A stretch of DNA of 64,000 bases. Source: Humulus lupulus. Lineage: Eukaryota > Streptophyta > Magnoliopsida > Rosales > Cannabaceae. The position numbers were made by a program, and so were the translations under genes. Under the pieces are notes generated by a model. That model ran no database searches and was not told the origin of the DNA. It saw nothing but the letters and a program-made list of their open reading frames with translations. Below are positions 1 through 11,261 of the stretch, one piece after another (the first letter of the stretch is position 1; each line of letters begins with the position of its first letter). The DNA lies in NCBI RefSeq assembly GCF_963169125.1, contig NC_084793.1, positions 216,034,652 to 216,098,651 of the forward strand, read 5' to 3'.

Positions 1-596
1 GCCGGGTGCAGCGTTTAGCACGCGGAGTGCAAGTTGCTAGGGTGAGACCCCAAGGGATACCGGGGATATCCTTACGGTTTAGACCGTGAACCTAGGGCCT
101 AGTAAAGCGCCTGGGACGGCATGGTCGTACTTGTATGACCTGGTGTTGGCTTGAGTTTATATTAAATGTCTAATATGCGTTTATCATCTGCTTGTGTGGG
201 TTTTCTTGCTGGGCTTCAGCTCACGGGTGCTCTATGGTGCAGGTAAAGGCAAAGGGAGAGTCGATCAACCTTGAGTATGGCGAGCAGGATGAGCAGCGCG
301 TACATGTCTCGTCTGTCTGGCTGCCACGGCCAGGGGTGTTTTGGGAGATGCTTGTACAAAACCTGAATTTTGTCGTTTAGTCGACTCTAACTAAATTTTG
401 AATTGTAAATATTTCTAAACAGTGACTTTGGGATCCCAAACGTTATATGTCTTATAATTCCCAATGAAATGTTTATTTTAAAGTTTATGACTCTGATTAT
501 GTTTTAATTACACTTTTGCCCTAAAACCTCGATTAGCAAGTTAGTTGCAAATTTTAAACTCACTTAGTAACGGCTCTAAGGCAGTAGGGCGTTACA
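1..596 (+). repeat. 3' part of a Ty3/gypsy LTR (L), cut by window edge
   Basis: The segment ends in a canonical LTR terminus (GGGCGTTACA at 587-596). It carries the internal landmarks seen in other LTRs of this window: a block containing TTCTTGCTGGGC and GGTGCAGGTAAAGG (about 201-250), then TTTGGGATCCCAAA (427-440). No TGGTATCAGAG-type primer site follows the end, so this is more likely a 3' LTR or solo LTR than a 5' LTR. The left end lies outside the window. The open frame at 192-380 lies across these LTR landmarks and is not taken as a gene. Confidence 0.75.
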
Positions 597-1761
597 AGAG
601 GTAACCTATATTCCTATTATGTGTTATTTAATATATCTATATATGTATGATCCTGACTGGTATTAATAAATTTTTAAAAGATTGTATTCCACTGCATATT
701 CTTATTTTTCTCATTTAATACCAACAACTCCGACGGTCAAGTTAGTAAGCTTGTAATAATATAGTTATGCAAATAGAAGAAATGAATGATAGAAGTTACC
801 ACCTATTTTTATAACCAACTCTTGATATATTATCAGAGTATTAGTAAGCTTTGAAGATGAGAGAAGTTGAAATGCTTGAGTGAGATTGTCCCAATATCCT
901 CCTCCCCAATAGCTGAAAGGGTTTCTTTTATAAGCCTTCGTCAAAGAACGTTACCCATGATCCTATGTGTCCATTAAAAGCATTCTTCCTCCTCTTCTGA
1001 GGGAAGACCGCTATTTTCATGATTCAATTGACTGACCTTTAATAGTTAGTTAATAATTGATGACACTTGGTATTGGACATTGGTCGAATCTTAGATGACT
1101 TGATGTCAGGTTGCAAGTATTGCTAGCATGTCTGATTTGATGCTATCATTTTGGGCCTAGCGAGTCTTAGTCTTGTGGGCTTACCAGTGAGTTTTGGATA
1201 GCCTAGTTTAGCCTTATTTTAATGCCCATGGACAATAACACCTGTTGGATATGCTATTGGGCTTTAACCAAATTTTGGCCTCTACACACATAATTATTAC
1301 TTAGCCCGGGAAATTCCTTTGCAATTTAATTTTCTTCTCTATTAATCTTTCATGTGACAACTTTACTATTGACAGCATAGTACAGAGGCGACTCAAGGAC
1401 CATGGACCTATAATACTAAGCTCCAATAAACTAGACTATTAATCAAACTCGTTAATTAAATAATCTTATTTATTAATTTCATTATTACTCCACTATAAAT
1501 ATGAAATTACACTCTTAGCAATCATAGAATTATATTTACATAGTATTCTCTTGTAGTCCATTGATATAATCAATATATGTAGTTTTGTCCTCCATTTATT
1601 GGTTCGTTAATTAGTGCTGGTCAAAAATTACAATTTTACCATTCTAATTACCTATTGTTCCTTACGTACAAGTAATTCACCAATGAATAATTAATCTATA
1701 ATCATATTATAGATTTGTGCTCAATAACTATTCAATCCTAGAATTAACCCTTAAGGGAACC
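597..1761. other. AT-rich stretch without recognisable gene
   Basis: About 1.2 kb between LTR L and element E. No long open frame, RNA gene or clear TE terminus is seen. Parts look like eroded non-coding repeat DNA (for example around 730-1000 and 1560-1760), but I could not assign a family. It may be the oldest substrate visible on this side. Confidence 0.4.
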
Positions 1762-2749
1762 TGTTGTCCGTGTTTTCACCACCCGACACATGGAAATTAG
1801 GAGTACTTAACGACAAGACAAGGTATGATATTCTCAGAGTGTGAACTCCTCAAGATACCCCGAGTCGGTCAGACGTGAATGTCTCCAAGTGAAAGCACGC
1901 CTCAAGGAACATTTTAGAGGTCATTGCGCCTTCTTCAGTCAGCTGTCCTCCAGGTCTAGGATTTTGTGCTTGGGACCTAGAAGAGTTGCCATGTGTCAAT
2001 CACTGCTAGTGTGAGGCACCAGGAGATTGTTTGACAACCTTTTGGAGAGCCTCGAGTAGTGGTGTCGAGTCGTACACTCGACATTTCCCATTACGCTGCC
2101 TGACATGGAGAAAACATGCAGCCGTATTCCCCATAAAGCTGGTAAAAAACTTTCTGCAATGGACCCAATGCAATCTGCCGGGGTCGTAGTCTCTATTTAG
2201 TGTAGCATTTTTTGTATTAATTCAACATTAATATCCCATTAATGGGGGAGTTTGTATTAATGATACATGATTGATATTAATGACTTCAACCTCTATATAT
2301 ATAGGGCTGAGGTATCTCCTTGTAAAGGGTCTGAATTTTAGAGAGAGAAACTCCGTAACTCAGTGCAATATATACGCTGGCTAAGAACCACCATTGAAGC
2401 TTGCTCAAACAAGCTTCAAGCTCACTAAATATCATAGACTCGTGGACTCCAGCCTCTATAAATCATACATGATGGACATTAATGACTCCAGCCTCTATAA
2501 ATAGGGATAGGGTATTTTCTTGTAAAGGGCCCGAATTTTAGAGAGAGAAACTCTGTAACTCAGTGCAATATATACGCTGCCTGAGAACCACCATTGAAGC
2601 TTGCTCAAACATGCTTCTTGCTCACTAAATACCAGAGAGTCGTGGACTAGGGCTCTTTTATAGTCTAAACCACATAAAATCCTTGCTTTCTTTCCCATTA
2701 TATTCTTTAAACTCTCAGATTAGGTTAATAGAGAAAAAGGCAGTCAACA
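1762..2749 (+). repeat. 5' LTR of element E
   Basis: 988 bp running from TGTTGTCCG to GGCAGTCAACA. The start matches the 3' LTR at 27727. The promoter-proximal part is duplicated in tandem (about 2262-2460 and 2463-2650). The matching end of the 3' LTR is missing, so it is unknown whether both LTRs had the duplication. Confidence 0.85.
2294..2503 (+). promoter_or_regulatory. Duplicated TATA-box core promoter in the E 5' LTR
   Basis: Two TATA elements, TATATATAT (about 2294-2302) and TATAAATA (2496-2503), head two repeats of roughly 190 bp. Each is followed by the same downstream block (CTTGTAAAGGG, then GAATTTTAGAGAGAGAAACTC). The single promoter of the 3' LTR has TATATAAATA at 28287-28296 at the matching place. 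Function is inferred from position only. Confidence 0.6.
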
Positions 2750-2771
2750 TTTTGGTGCTTTCGTTGAGAGC
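2750..2771 (+). other. Primer-binding site region of element E
   Basis: The 22 bases right after the LTR end (starting TTTTGGTGCTTTCG) are where reverse transcription would be primed. The TGGTGCTTTCGTTGAGAGC-like string is not the iMet type used by element C. I do not assign the tRNA. Confidence 0.5.
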
Positions 2772-2782
2772 ATGAAGAAAGC

Positions 2783-3095
2783 TTGAAGAACATAGTCACG
2801 GTGACCACTCGGAGAAACACACCAGATGTTGTAGCTCCTCTAGCCAGAGTTAAGGGAGGAGAAACTAGTCTTCCACCACCGCATGACCTCCCTGAGATAG
2901 TGGAAGACTATGACAAAAATGTTGAGTACGATAGCGTAGACGGCAAGTATTATGAGGAGGAATATCATCAGCCCATGGACGGGGAGGAGACGCCAAAAGT
3001 GGTGGCGCTCCGCGATCAGATGGCCACTCAGCTGCGAAAACTCGCACCTAGGAGGGTAATATCGCCACCCTACAGGAGATGGTTAATGCCATGAG
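2783..3095 (+). pseudogene. Element E gag, N-terminal part
   Basis: About 100 codons follow the primer site, starting MKNIVTVTTRRNTPDVV and containing an acidic stretch. A frameshift near 3045 breaks the original frame: downstream, a frame reading ATLQEMVNAM runs up to the insertion point of element D. After removing D and one copy of its ATGAG target duplication, this frame joins directly to MRATLATQG at 9075. This is the poorly conserved leading region of a Tat-type gag and has no catalytic function. It is non-functional here because of both the frameshift and the 6-kb insertion. Confidence 0.7.
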
Positions 3096-3955
3096 TGTAA
3101 TGTCCCAATTTTCCTAATAAGGCTTAGGGCCTTGATTAGGGGGCCAGGATGGCGAATTATGGAATTATTTGATTATATGATATTTATGTGTATCATTATG
3201 TGATTATGTGAGTTATATCATAATATTACTTGATATGCATGTTTAGGTGTATTAAATATGCATGTGGGCCCATTTCTGTTTAATTGGGTAATTTTCATAA
3301 CTTGGCCCGTTATGGGTATATTTGGCGTATATGTTGTATGTGTGTATGGTATTTCATTATTATTTGGTTATGCCTGTGTTACTCAACACGAGACAATCCT
3401 AGGAGGCAAGCTAGTGGCAAAGTCACAACGGGATCCATACTTGACTTGGAGTGAGTCAAGGGGTATTTAGCACATTACCCGAATATTGGGTAATGGGAAT
3501 AAATATTTGGTGATAAATTTGCAGTTAGTCAGATCAGGGGGAAATTCTGGGAATTTTGACTATTTTACCCTGGGGACGTTTTTGGGACCCCGAGCATTAG
3601 GATTTGCTTGAGGTTAGTTAAGCTTGAAGTAACCATTCAGAGTTATAAAAAGAACGTTTAGAATGTTCTTTCTTCTTCCCATTCCCTTTTTGATACCCGT
3701 TCGCATTTTCGAAGGAAACTCGAGTTTTAGGACTCGGATTCAAGCAAGGATCGAGGCATAGAGATTCAAGGAAAGATTATAAGCTTATTAGCCGAAGGAT
3801 TTAGTTGGGAAATGACTCAATCGGAGGTAATCTGAGTTTTAAGTTCTAAATTTTTGAAGTTTTTAAGCTTTGATTGGATTTTATGTTTTGATGAGTTTTT
3901 GGATGAATTGAAGCTTGGGTTTTATTGGTGTTGGATAATTAGGATGTTTGGGAAG
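3096..3955 (+). repeat. Truncated 5' LTR of element D
   Basis: Aligns with the first ~850 bp of the 3' LTR at 6509, then similarity stops abruptly near 3955 (both copies read ATTAGGATGTTTGGGAA just before). The remaining ~1.7 kb of 5' LTR, the primer site and most of gag are absent. One internal deletion explains this. Confidence 0.8.
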
Positions 3956-4228
3956 CTTGGGTCATTTCTCACCATAAGGACCCCAGCTCGACTGTTCGCT
4001 TCGATGCAGTCAGAGTCGAAGACTGAGACTAAGACTGAGGCTAGTTCCTCAGGGGTGGCAGGTCAGCTTTCTAGTTTTGATTTTTGTATTGTGCTGACTA
4101 GTTTTGGTGTCATGTTGTTCTTTGCTTTGTTGCATCTAGAGAGGCATAAAGTTGATATGTAGATTAAATGGTTATGTTGTGATGAGAATGTGATACTTTA
4201 TTAGTAATTTGAAGAGATGGGTTAGGTT
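3956..4228 (+). pseudogene. Short remnant before protease of element D
   Basis: A frame here reads through a Ser/Thr/Glu-rich stretch (SESKTETKTEASSSG, about 4011-4055) and then hydrophobic residues. It lies between the deletion breakpoint and the protease remnant, so it is probably an out-of-frame leftover of gag or protease. I recognise no domain. Confidence 0.35.
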
Positions 4229-4465
4229 ATGGTGAGAAATGACTCATTAGTTGGTTTGATAGGGTTGGTTATGACTGACTTCGACATGATCCTGAATATG
4301 GATTGGTTAGCCAAGTATGGGGCAATGATAAATTGTGAGGAAAGGATAGTAATCCTTAAGTTTGAGGTTGAGAAACCCTTGTATGTGTTAGCACTGTGCA
4401 TGGATTTTTTTATGTTTATGACATCTGTATTTAGAGCTAGAGATCTATTGCAGGAGGATCCATAG
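4229..4465 (+). pseudogene. Element D retropepsin-region remnant
   Basis: The translation contains DFDMILNMDWLAKYGAMINC, the conserved C-terminal block of gypsy aspartic proteases (usual form DFDVILGMDWL-x-YGA-x-I/VNC). The catalytic DTGAS segment that should lie upstream is missing, removed with the internal deletion. In an intact element this enzyme cuts the Gag-Pol polyprotein. The remnant is followed by stop codons before the RT remnant. Confidence 0.7.
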
Positions 4466-4639
4466 GACTTTTAGCTAGTGTGGTGGAAACCACTTAGGTC
4501 GTGCCAGTGGGACCAGGACAGTATGTGAGTTTCTAGATGTGTCTCTAGGGGATTTGTTAGGATTATCATTTACACAAATAGATAGAATGGTAATTAGATT
4601 GGTGCCAGAGACGGAATAAGGTTTAGGACACTATATTAA

Positions 4640-5340
4640 ATGGCTTTAGCAGAACTATAAGAACTAAAGGCTCAGTTATTGAGTAAGATGGTATTCTCCA
4701 AGGTGGATATTTGATCTGGTTAGTACCAGCTGAAGATCAGGGTGAATGCTTTTTATATTAGATATGGGCACTAGGAGTGCTGAGTTATGTTTTGGTAAAT
4801 TTGATTAATGCTGAGTTATTTTGATGGATTAAATGGGCAGAGTATTCAAAGATTATCTTAATTGGATTTGTGATCATCCTGATCGAAAATATTGTGGTAT
4901 ATTCTCGGTTGGAGATTTTCTAAGGTCAAGGACTTCCTTAGAGGTTAGGAGTTTCCTTGGATGGGCAGGATGTTACATGTGCTTTGTGGAAGAGTTCTGA
5001 GTCTTCTTACAGATGAGAACCAGTTTGTAGGTTATTATGACACCTCATTGTCAGGAAAAGGTGATTTCCCAAGCAACATGTTAGTTGAAGGGTGTGACCA
5101 AAACTTGAATAGAGTTACTGGTGGGCTAGGTGGCTAGCTTTACACTTGAGTTTACTATTTCAGAGAGGATTAATGGAAAACAGTTAAGTGAACCCATAGA
5201 TGGGAAGAATTGAGGGGAATGTCTTAGCTGGATTAGCTAAGGATTATGCAGTGTCCGGTATGAGTTTAATGAAATATAAGGATTGAACTTGGGATTCGAT
5301 GGACACTAGGATTAAATGAGGCATTCTAGATGAATCTCAT
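4640..5340 (+). pseudogene. Element D reverse transcriptase/RNase H remnant
   Basis: Around 4688-4740 the translation reads as a decayed FSKVDIxSGxYQLKI block, the RT palm segment that normally carries the first catalytic aspartate (FSKIDLRSGYHQLRI in intact relatives). The arginine codon is now TGA. Further downstream RT similarity fades into scattered fragments (around 4740-5000) and stops occur in all frames. No YxDD motif could be read, so the enzyme is long dead. Confidence 0.55.
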
Positions 5341-5344
5341 ATTA

Positions 5345-5970
5345 CCCTCTTATTCTCTTCATCCAGGCATCATGAAGATGTACCAGAGTCTAAAAGCTTT
5401 ATATTGGTGGCCTGAGATGGAGAAGGACGTAACAAAATATGTGGTAAAGTTCTTAACCTGTTAGTAGGTCAAGACAGAGCATTAAGAACCAATAGGGCCA
5501 TTGTAGCCTTTATGTATTTTATAGTGGAAGTAAGGAAACATCGCGATAGGTTTCGCGGTGGGGCTGCCCAAGATAGTGGGCCAGCGTGATTTGGTTTGAG
5601 TCATTATGGGCCAGTATTTAAAGTGAGCCCACTTCTATCAGTAAGGTTAAGTAATATAGTTGATCAGTATACAGACCTCTATGTGAGAGAGGTAGTAGGC
5701 CTTCATGGAATTCAAGATCTATCTTATTGGATGAGGACCCTGTTATTACTTCCAAGTCTTGAGGAAGATTGCAGAAGGCAATGAGTATATAGTTGAAGTT
5801 TAGTGCAGTTCATTATCCTTAGACTGATGGTAAATCGGAGAGAAAGTTATCAAATAATTGGAGGGTCACTTTATGAGATGTTGTATGGTAGAGAATGTAT
5901 ATCGCCCATTCATTGAGATGAGAATGGTGAGATGTTATATTTGGATCCTGTGGTAGATTAGAGGATCATA
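5345..5970 (+). pseudogene. Element D integrase remnant
   Basis: The zinc-binding domain is recognisable at about 5361-5500 (HPGIMKMYQSLKALYWWPEM, then a degraded C-x2-C end and PIGPL). The catalytic core appears in another frame at about 5660-5780 (LYVREVVGLHGI block), and YEMLYGRECISP at about 5878-5915 marks its end. Integrase joins retrotransposon cDNA to the host chromosome. At least two frameshifts and several stops separate these blocks. Confidence 0.65.
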
Positions 5971-6493
5971 GAGACTTTGGAAAGGTTAGAGCTTGGATGC
6001 TCGCTTCTCAGAGTAAATGGAAAAGTTATGTTGATTTGAAATGTAGGAACATGGAGTTCCGGGTGGAAGACTGTATCTTCCTTAGAATATCACCATGGAA
6101 AGGGGTGAGGAAATAAGGGTAGGTTGAACCCTAGATTAGTAGGACTGTTGGGAATCCTGGACAGGATCAATCAGGTTGCATTTGGATTGGCCTTAACATT
6201 GGCACTGTCGGCCATATACAATGTAGTTTATGTTTCCATGTTGAGGATGTGTGTTAGATGAGACTCATGTGTTGAGGCATGAGGATCTGGAATTGGATGC
6301 TATGTTATCATGTGAGAAGCTAGCCAGTTTATATTGAGACAGAAAGAACAAGGTTTTGAGGAACAAAGTTGTACCTTTGAATAAGGTATTAAATGGAAAC
6401 AGTGAGGTCGAGGAAGCGATCTGGAAACTAGAATCAGTTATGCAGGATTGATATTCCAGAATAGTCAGATAAAATTTCGAGGACGAAATTTGT
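5971..6493 (+). other. Decayed 3' end of element D pol
   Basis: This holds the expected position of the integrase C-terminal part. A short stretch near 6050-6100 resembles the end of integrase. It closes with GAGGACGAAATTT (about 6478-6490), a signature also found before the 3' LTR of element C. No open frame survives. Confidence 0.5.
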
Positions 6494-6508
6494 GTAAGGA
6501 GGGGAGAG
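6494..6508 (+). other. Polypurine tract of element D
   Basis: AAGGAGGGGAGAGT lies immediately before the 3' LTR start (TGTAATGACC at 6509). This is the expected site for plus-strand priming. Confidence 0.8.
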
Positions 6509-9074
6509 TTGTAATGACCTAATTTTCCTAATAAGGCTTAAGGCCTTGATTAGGGGGTCAGGATGGTGAATTATGAAATTATATGATTATATAATATTTA
6601 TGTGTATTATTATGTGATGATGTGACTTATATCATAATATGACTTGATATGCATGTTTAAGTGTATTAAATATGCATGTGGGCCCATTTTTGTTTAATTG
6701 GGTAATTTTCATAATTTGGCCCGATATGGGTATATTTGGCATATATGTGGTATGTGTGTGTAGTATTTCATTATTATTTGGTTATGCTTGGATTACTCAG
6801 CACGAGACGATCCTAGGAGGCAAGCAAGTGGGAAAGTCACAATGGGATCCATACTTGACTCGGAGTGAGTCAAGGGGTATTTAGCACATTGCCGGGATAT
6901 TGGGTAATGGGAATAAATATTTGGTGATAAATTGGGAGATAGTGAGATCAGGGGGAAAATATGGGAATTTTGACTATTTTACCCCGGGGGGCATTTTTGG
7001 GACCCCGAGTATTAGGATTTGCTTGAGGTTACTTAAGCTTGAAATAACCTATTAGAGTTATAAAAAGAATGTTCAGAATGTTCTCTCTCCCTCCCATTCC
7101 CTTTTCGACACTCGTTTGCATTTTCGAAGGAAACTCATGTTTTAGGACTCAGATTCAAGAAAGGATCGAGGCATAGCGATTCTAGGAAAGATTAGAAGCT
7201 TATTAGCTAGAGGATTTAGTTGGGAAACGACTCAATCAGAGGTAATCCAAGTTTTAAGTTCTAAGTTTTTAAAGTTTTTAAGCTTTGATTAGATTTTATG
7301 TTTTGATCAGTTTTTGGATGAATTGAAGCTTGGGTGTGTTGGATAATTAGGATGTTTGGGAACTTCGATTTTGGAATTTGGATAGGTTTTTAGAGGATTT
7401 TAAGTGGGAAAAGTAGTAGGAAATGGCTGATTTCGTGGTCAAGTCGCGACCTTGTTCTAGCAAGTTGCAACTTGGATGAAGCCAGGAGCCGGGAGGGTTC
7501 TGCCTGGGGGGCGTGCTGCGACCCAAGGGAGGCCAAGTCATTGCCCGCACCCTGAAGCCCAGGAAAATGCTCTATGACTTGGGGCAAGTCGTGACCCTAA
7601 GGGCCAGGTCACGACCAGCTTGTGCATTTTTTCCTAGATTTTTTTTTTAATCGTGGGAACTTAATTCTAAGGGCATGTGATCGATCCTACTACCTAGTTG
7701 AGTAGGATTCGACGTTCCAGAGGCTAGATTTGGGTTTGGAAGTATTTATTTACTCATTTTTTATGAGGTTTTATATTATGGTTGTGAGTAGGTTATCGCT
7801 AGGGGCTTGGAAACAGGATCGTGCTTGTGGCTCGTTTATTGGTAACTTGTGCTTGGACCAAAGGTAAGTAAACTGCACCCAGTATGTGATGCATGTGATG
7901 CATAAGATACATGTGATTAGGGCATGACATGAATGTTGAATATGAGATTGATCAGAGCTTGAGTCTCTGTAAATGTGCATGATCATAATTATGTTAGTGA
8001 ATGTTGAGTAAGCATGTTGAATGCCTTATATTTGGATATTTGACATATGATATATGCATGGGTGCATTGCTTACTTGTGAGTGGTACTAACTTATTAGTC
8101 AGAAATGGCACTGGTCGTATGGAATTGACCTATGAGTCAAGAACGGCATAAGCATATTGAATGCAGAGCCGAATTGATTTGATCTAATCAACCTAAGAAT
8201 AAAATGCTTGACCGACCCCAAGTTCGATTAAAACTAAAATCACTTGTCTAGTCTAAAGGCTAGTTACTTAGAGCCAAGGAAAAAAGGCTCAAGTGACTGT
8301 AACGTCACGTGGCTTAGGGTGAAAAGCCCAAGTGCGTGACTCATTAGTCACTTATCTGATTAGGGTGCGGAGCCTAAGTGCATGACTCATTAGTCACTTA
8401 TCTGATTAGGGTGCGGAGCCAAAGTGCATGATTCATTAGTCACTTATTTGATTAGGGTGTAGAGCCCAAGTGTGTGACTCAGTAGTCACCTATACAGTGT
8501 TTGACTCATTGGTCACCTATTCAAAGATGAACTCAATAGTAATCTATACAGGGCGTGGAGCTCCGTAATAATTTATTTGGACTTGCTTGCATGCATGAAT
8601 AGAGCTATTATTGCTATGCATGCCTATTATGATTCAGTGACATGTTATTACCTGTTCATGAGCATATTGAGTTTTCTTGCTGAGCTTCGGCTCATAGGTG
8701 CTATGTGGTGCAGGTAAAGGAAAAAGAAAGTTGGACTATCCTTGAGTTGGAGAGCTTATGTGACAATGTGTACATATGCGGCTGCTCAACCGCCACGGCC
8801 GAGGGTTTAAAGAGGAACTAGGGTTAAACCCTATTTTGCCGCTTAAGTCGGCTGGTTGTAAATATTTTATTGTAATTAACCTTTAAAATATATCTTTGGG
8901 ATCCCAATGTATATAGTAAATGTTTTAGTGAAATGTTATATCTTTGACCAATATTTTTAACCCTCAACCGTTAATCTAATTTAGTTATACGATTATGGCC
9001 AAATGACTCGATTAGCGAGTTTAGCATTGTTTAAAATGCACTATGTAACGGTCCCTGGGTAGTAGGGCATTTCA
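6509..9074 (+). repeat. 3' LTR of element D
   Basis: About 2566 bp, full length. It contains a 46-bp tandem repeat (8317-8500), the LTR block with TTTTCTTGCTGAGC and GGTGCAGGTAAAGG (8672-8720) and TGGGATCCCA (8897-8906). It ends GGGCATTTCA followed by the ATGAG target duplication. Confidence 0.85.
8317..8500 (+). repeat. 46-bp tandem repeat in the D 3' LTR
   Basis: About four imperfect units of 46 bp, built on GACTCATTAGTCACTTAT and GATTAGGGTGCGGAGCC. Unit starts at 8365, 8411 and 8457 are spaced exactly 46 bp apart. Confidence 0.8.
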
Positions 9075-9447
9075 ATGAGGGCTACTCTGGCGACCCAAGG
9101 ACTACAATTGGACCCTTATGGCGAAGTACCAACTAGACAGCCAGCTGGTGTGCCACTTGTGCACCCAGCTGGAGTGCCACTTGTCGACCCAGCCGGTGTG
9201 CCTCTGGGGCACCCGGCTAATGTGGCATGGGATCCCCCAGCTAGCGTGCCCCCTATGCACCCAGCTAGAGTTGGAACCCCACTTGTGCCACAAGATCGTG
9301 GCAAGGGTAAGGTCGACGACAACCAAACTCCCTTGCAAAAGAAGGCTCGTCAGACCACCGAAGACAACAAGGCCCTAAGGCCAGCTAGTAGGGATAAAGG
9401 CCTAGGTGCGCAAGGACACCGCCAGGCCATTAGCGCCCGTGGAGCCT
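9075..9447 (+). pseudogene. Element E gag, Pro-rich repeat segment
   Basis: 124 codons start at the ATG in the ATGAG target site and continue E's gag after element D. Residues 22-63 hold repeats of the PAGVPL type (PAGVPLVHPAGVPLVDPAGV and variants), about six short units. A basic stretch (about residues 72-117) with many Lys and Arg follows, ending at TAG (9445-9447). The opposite strand also shows open frames here, but these are shadows of the repeat. This is a linker region of gag rather than a folded domain. No methionine here need be a native start, because the frame is joined to the upstream gag segment. Confidence 0.65.
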
Positions 9448-10800
9448 AGGGCATTCTGCCCAAGTGCACCAATACAGATCGTGCAAAGCTTGGAGATGGT
9501 GTCCCCCCAGCACCTCGCCATCACCACATGAACAATGGCCAAGGAGCCAACAGGCAAAACATCTCTGTTAACCAAGAATGCGACATCAACATCTCAGTTA
9601 ATAATGAAAATATTGAGTCTGATGAGGAAATAAAAGTTGCATACCCCGAGGGAAGTGGTGCATTCCGAGGCCAAACTGACCTATGAGATGGTCTGAATGC
9701 TCATAGGTGTAACAAGACTTTCGAACGCGAACCCAAGAGGAAGGACCAGCCAAACCTCCGGGACAGTCTCAATGTCCGAAAGAGGGATAACTCGACACAA
9801 AGTTCCAACTAAGATCGCAACCCCTCCGTGCGGAGTTAGAGAGCTTAAAGCAGATAATGCTAAGAATGTCCAGATGGCAGGGCCATATCTTTGACTTAGA
9901 GGAAGAGGATGGAGAGTCATGCATTCCTCACATTGTGGAAGCCCCGTTACCATGAGGCTTTAAGATGCCTGCCATCACATCCTCTGATGGCAGTACAGAT
10001 CCCACTAATGACCTTTCAAAGTTCAATAGGTTGATGTCAGTGCATCGCGTCTTCGAAGAAGCCAAGTGTCATGTGTTCATGATAACCTTGATGGGACTAG
10101 TAGATGAATGATTCAAGAAACACAAGTCGGGACCCATTCATTCGTGGCATCAGCTATCAACTTCATTTTGAAGACAATTCATAACTACTTGGAAGGTGAG
10201 CTTTGAGGTCAATGCTTTGGCCAACATAAAGCAGGGACCCTTCGAGACCCTAAAAGCTTACATCAAGCGCTTTAAGAAGGAAGCTGAGTGGACCAAGAGG
10301 GTCGAAGACTGCTAGCAGATGATAGCCTTACAAGCCAGCATCCACATAGGGTCCCCATTACGGAATGACCTCCAACGGAGACGATACCGAAGGCTTGACG
10401 ACTTCATTCGTCAAGCACAAGAGTATATTAGCTGCAAAGATGCCCAGATTAGAGCATTTGGTGGGTCTGTCACATTTCCCGCTCCAACGGTGCCAAGCCC
10501 CGTGGCTTTGAGGACCCAATATCCACCCTACACTCTTGTCCAACATAGTGTGGCGGGAGCCCAATCCAGTCCACTTGTCCCGCTAGCTGGCTTTAGTGTT
10601 GTGCCACCCGCTGGTTACAGTGCCGCTTTGATGGGATATGGAGCAGCCCTACTGGATATCGACCTGCATTTTGTGCTGGAGTTGTTACTCTATCTCAGTC
10701 CGCCACACCCAGCCGAACCCCCAACAGTAGTAGACGCGGGGGCAAAGGTAAGGGTAGAAATCCCAAGGGAAATGGGGTAGTGCAGACAGGACAGGGAGTT
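9448..10800 (+). pseudogene. Element E gag, capsid-like core
   Basis: The retrotransposon gag core is recognisable from about 9985: DPTNDLSKFNRLMSVHRVFE, then KCHVF, ALANIKQGPFETLKAYIKRF (about 10212-10270), then LQASIHIGSPLRNDLQRRRY and QAQEYI (10325-10425). Such proteins form the particle in which the element is reverse transcribed. A TGG-to-TGA change (at about 10108) and probable CGA-to-TGA (about 10170) break the frame, as does a stop at about 10313. The Pro-rich tail (10470-10750) follows the core. I did not see a zinc knuckle. Confidence 0.75.
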
Positions 10801-11261
10801 GCCCCCGATGAGAAGTAAGTCTCGTAGTACACCGAGTACAATGACTTAGTGTACTCTCAGGAGAACGACACGTCCATTACTGAAAGCTACAACTCATTCG
10901 AAGAGACAAGGAAAGGTGGGATGTCAACAAATTTTGTCGTTTTCGTAACGATGTGGGGCACCACACCAATGAGTTTCGCCAACTCAAGCATGAGAACAAA
11001 AACCTCATCAAATTGGGACACCTCCGTTAGTACACTTGGGAGGGAGCACGCTAGGCTTAGGCCCTAGCCTGGGGAATGCCTGCACAATCCACAACACCCT
11101 AGGCTCAAGGTACGGTGCCCGCAGCTTCGCAACAATAGATAGTCCACGGACCTCCCCCAGTGAATGGGCGAGTTGGGACCATCTTCGGAGGATCCCACTT
11201 AGAGGGCACCTCCTGAGGGTCACATAATAGGTATGTGTAGGCTTTAAACCATGATAATGAA
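10801..11261 (+). other. Degenerate gag-protease linker of element E
   Basis: No conserved domain is visible. Open frames on both strands are short and overlap one another. The position between the gag core and protease fits the variable linker of Tat-type elements. Confidence 0.45.

Larger units (their letters stand above)
3096..9074 (+). mobile_element. Ty3/gypsy element D, inserted in gag of E
   Basis: The element starts TGTAATGTCCC and ends GGGCATTTCA (an altered GTTACA-type end). It is flanked by exact 5-bp target duplications ATGAG (3091-3095 and 9075-9079). LTRs are at 3096-3955 (truncated) and 6509-9074. The polypurine tract precedes the 3' LTR. Between them are decayed protease, RT and integrase remnants in the normal gypsy order, with gag largely deleted. 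The GAGGACGAAATTT signature just before the polypurine tract is shared with element C, which suggests the same broad plant chromovirus-like (Del/Tekay) group. Confidence 0.85.

Noticed and set aside
192..380. Short open frames in LTRs (192-380, 3258-3470, 6672-6884, 54030-54326, 62830-63069)
   Set aside because: They coincide with LTR regions and differ between LTR copies; no protein similarity or conserved start was seen.
9102..9378. Several overlapping frames on both strands
   Set aside because: They arise from the GC-rich repeat coding PAGVPL units; only the plus-strand gag frame fits the element.
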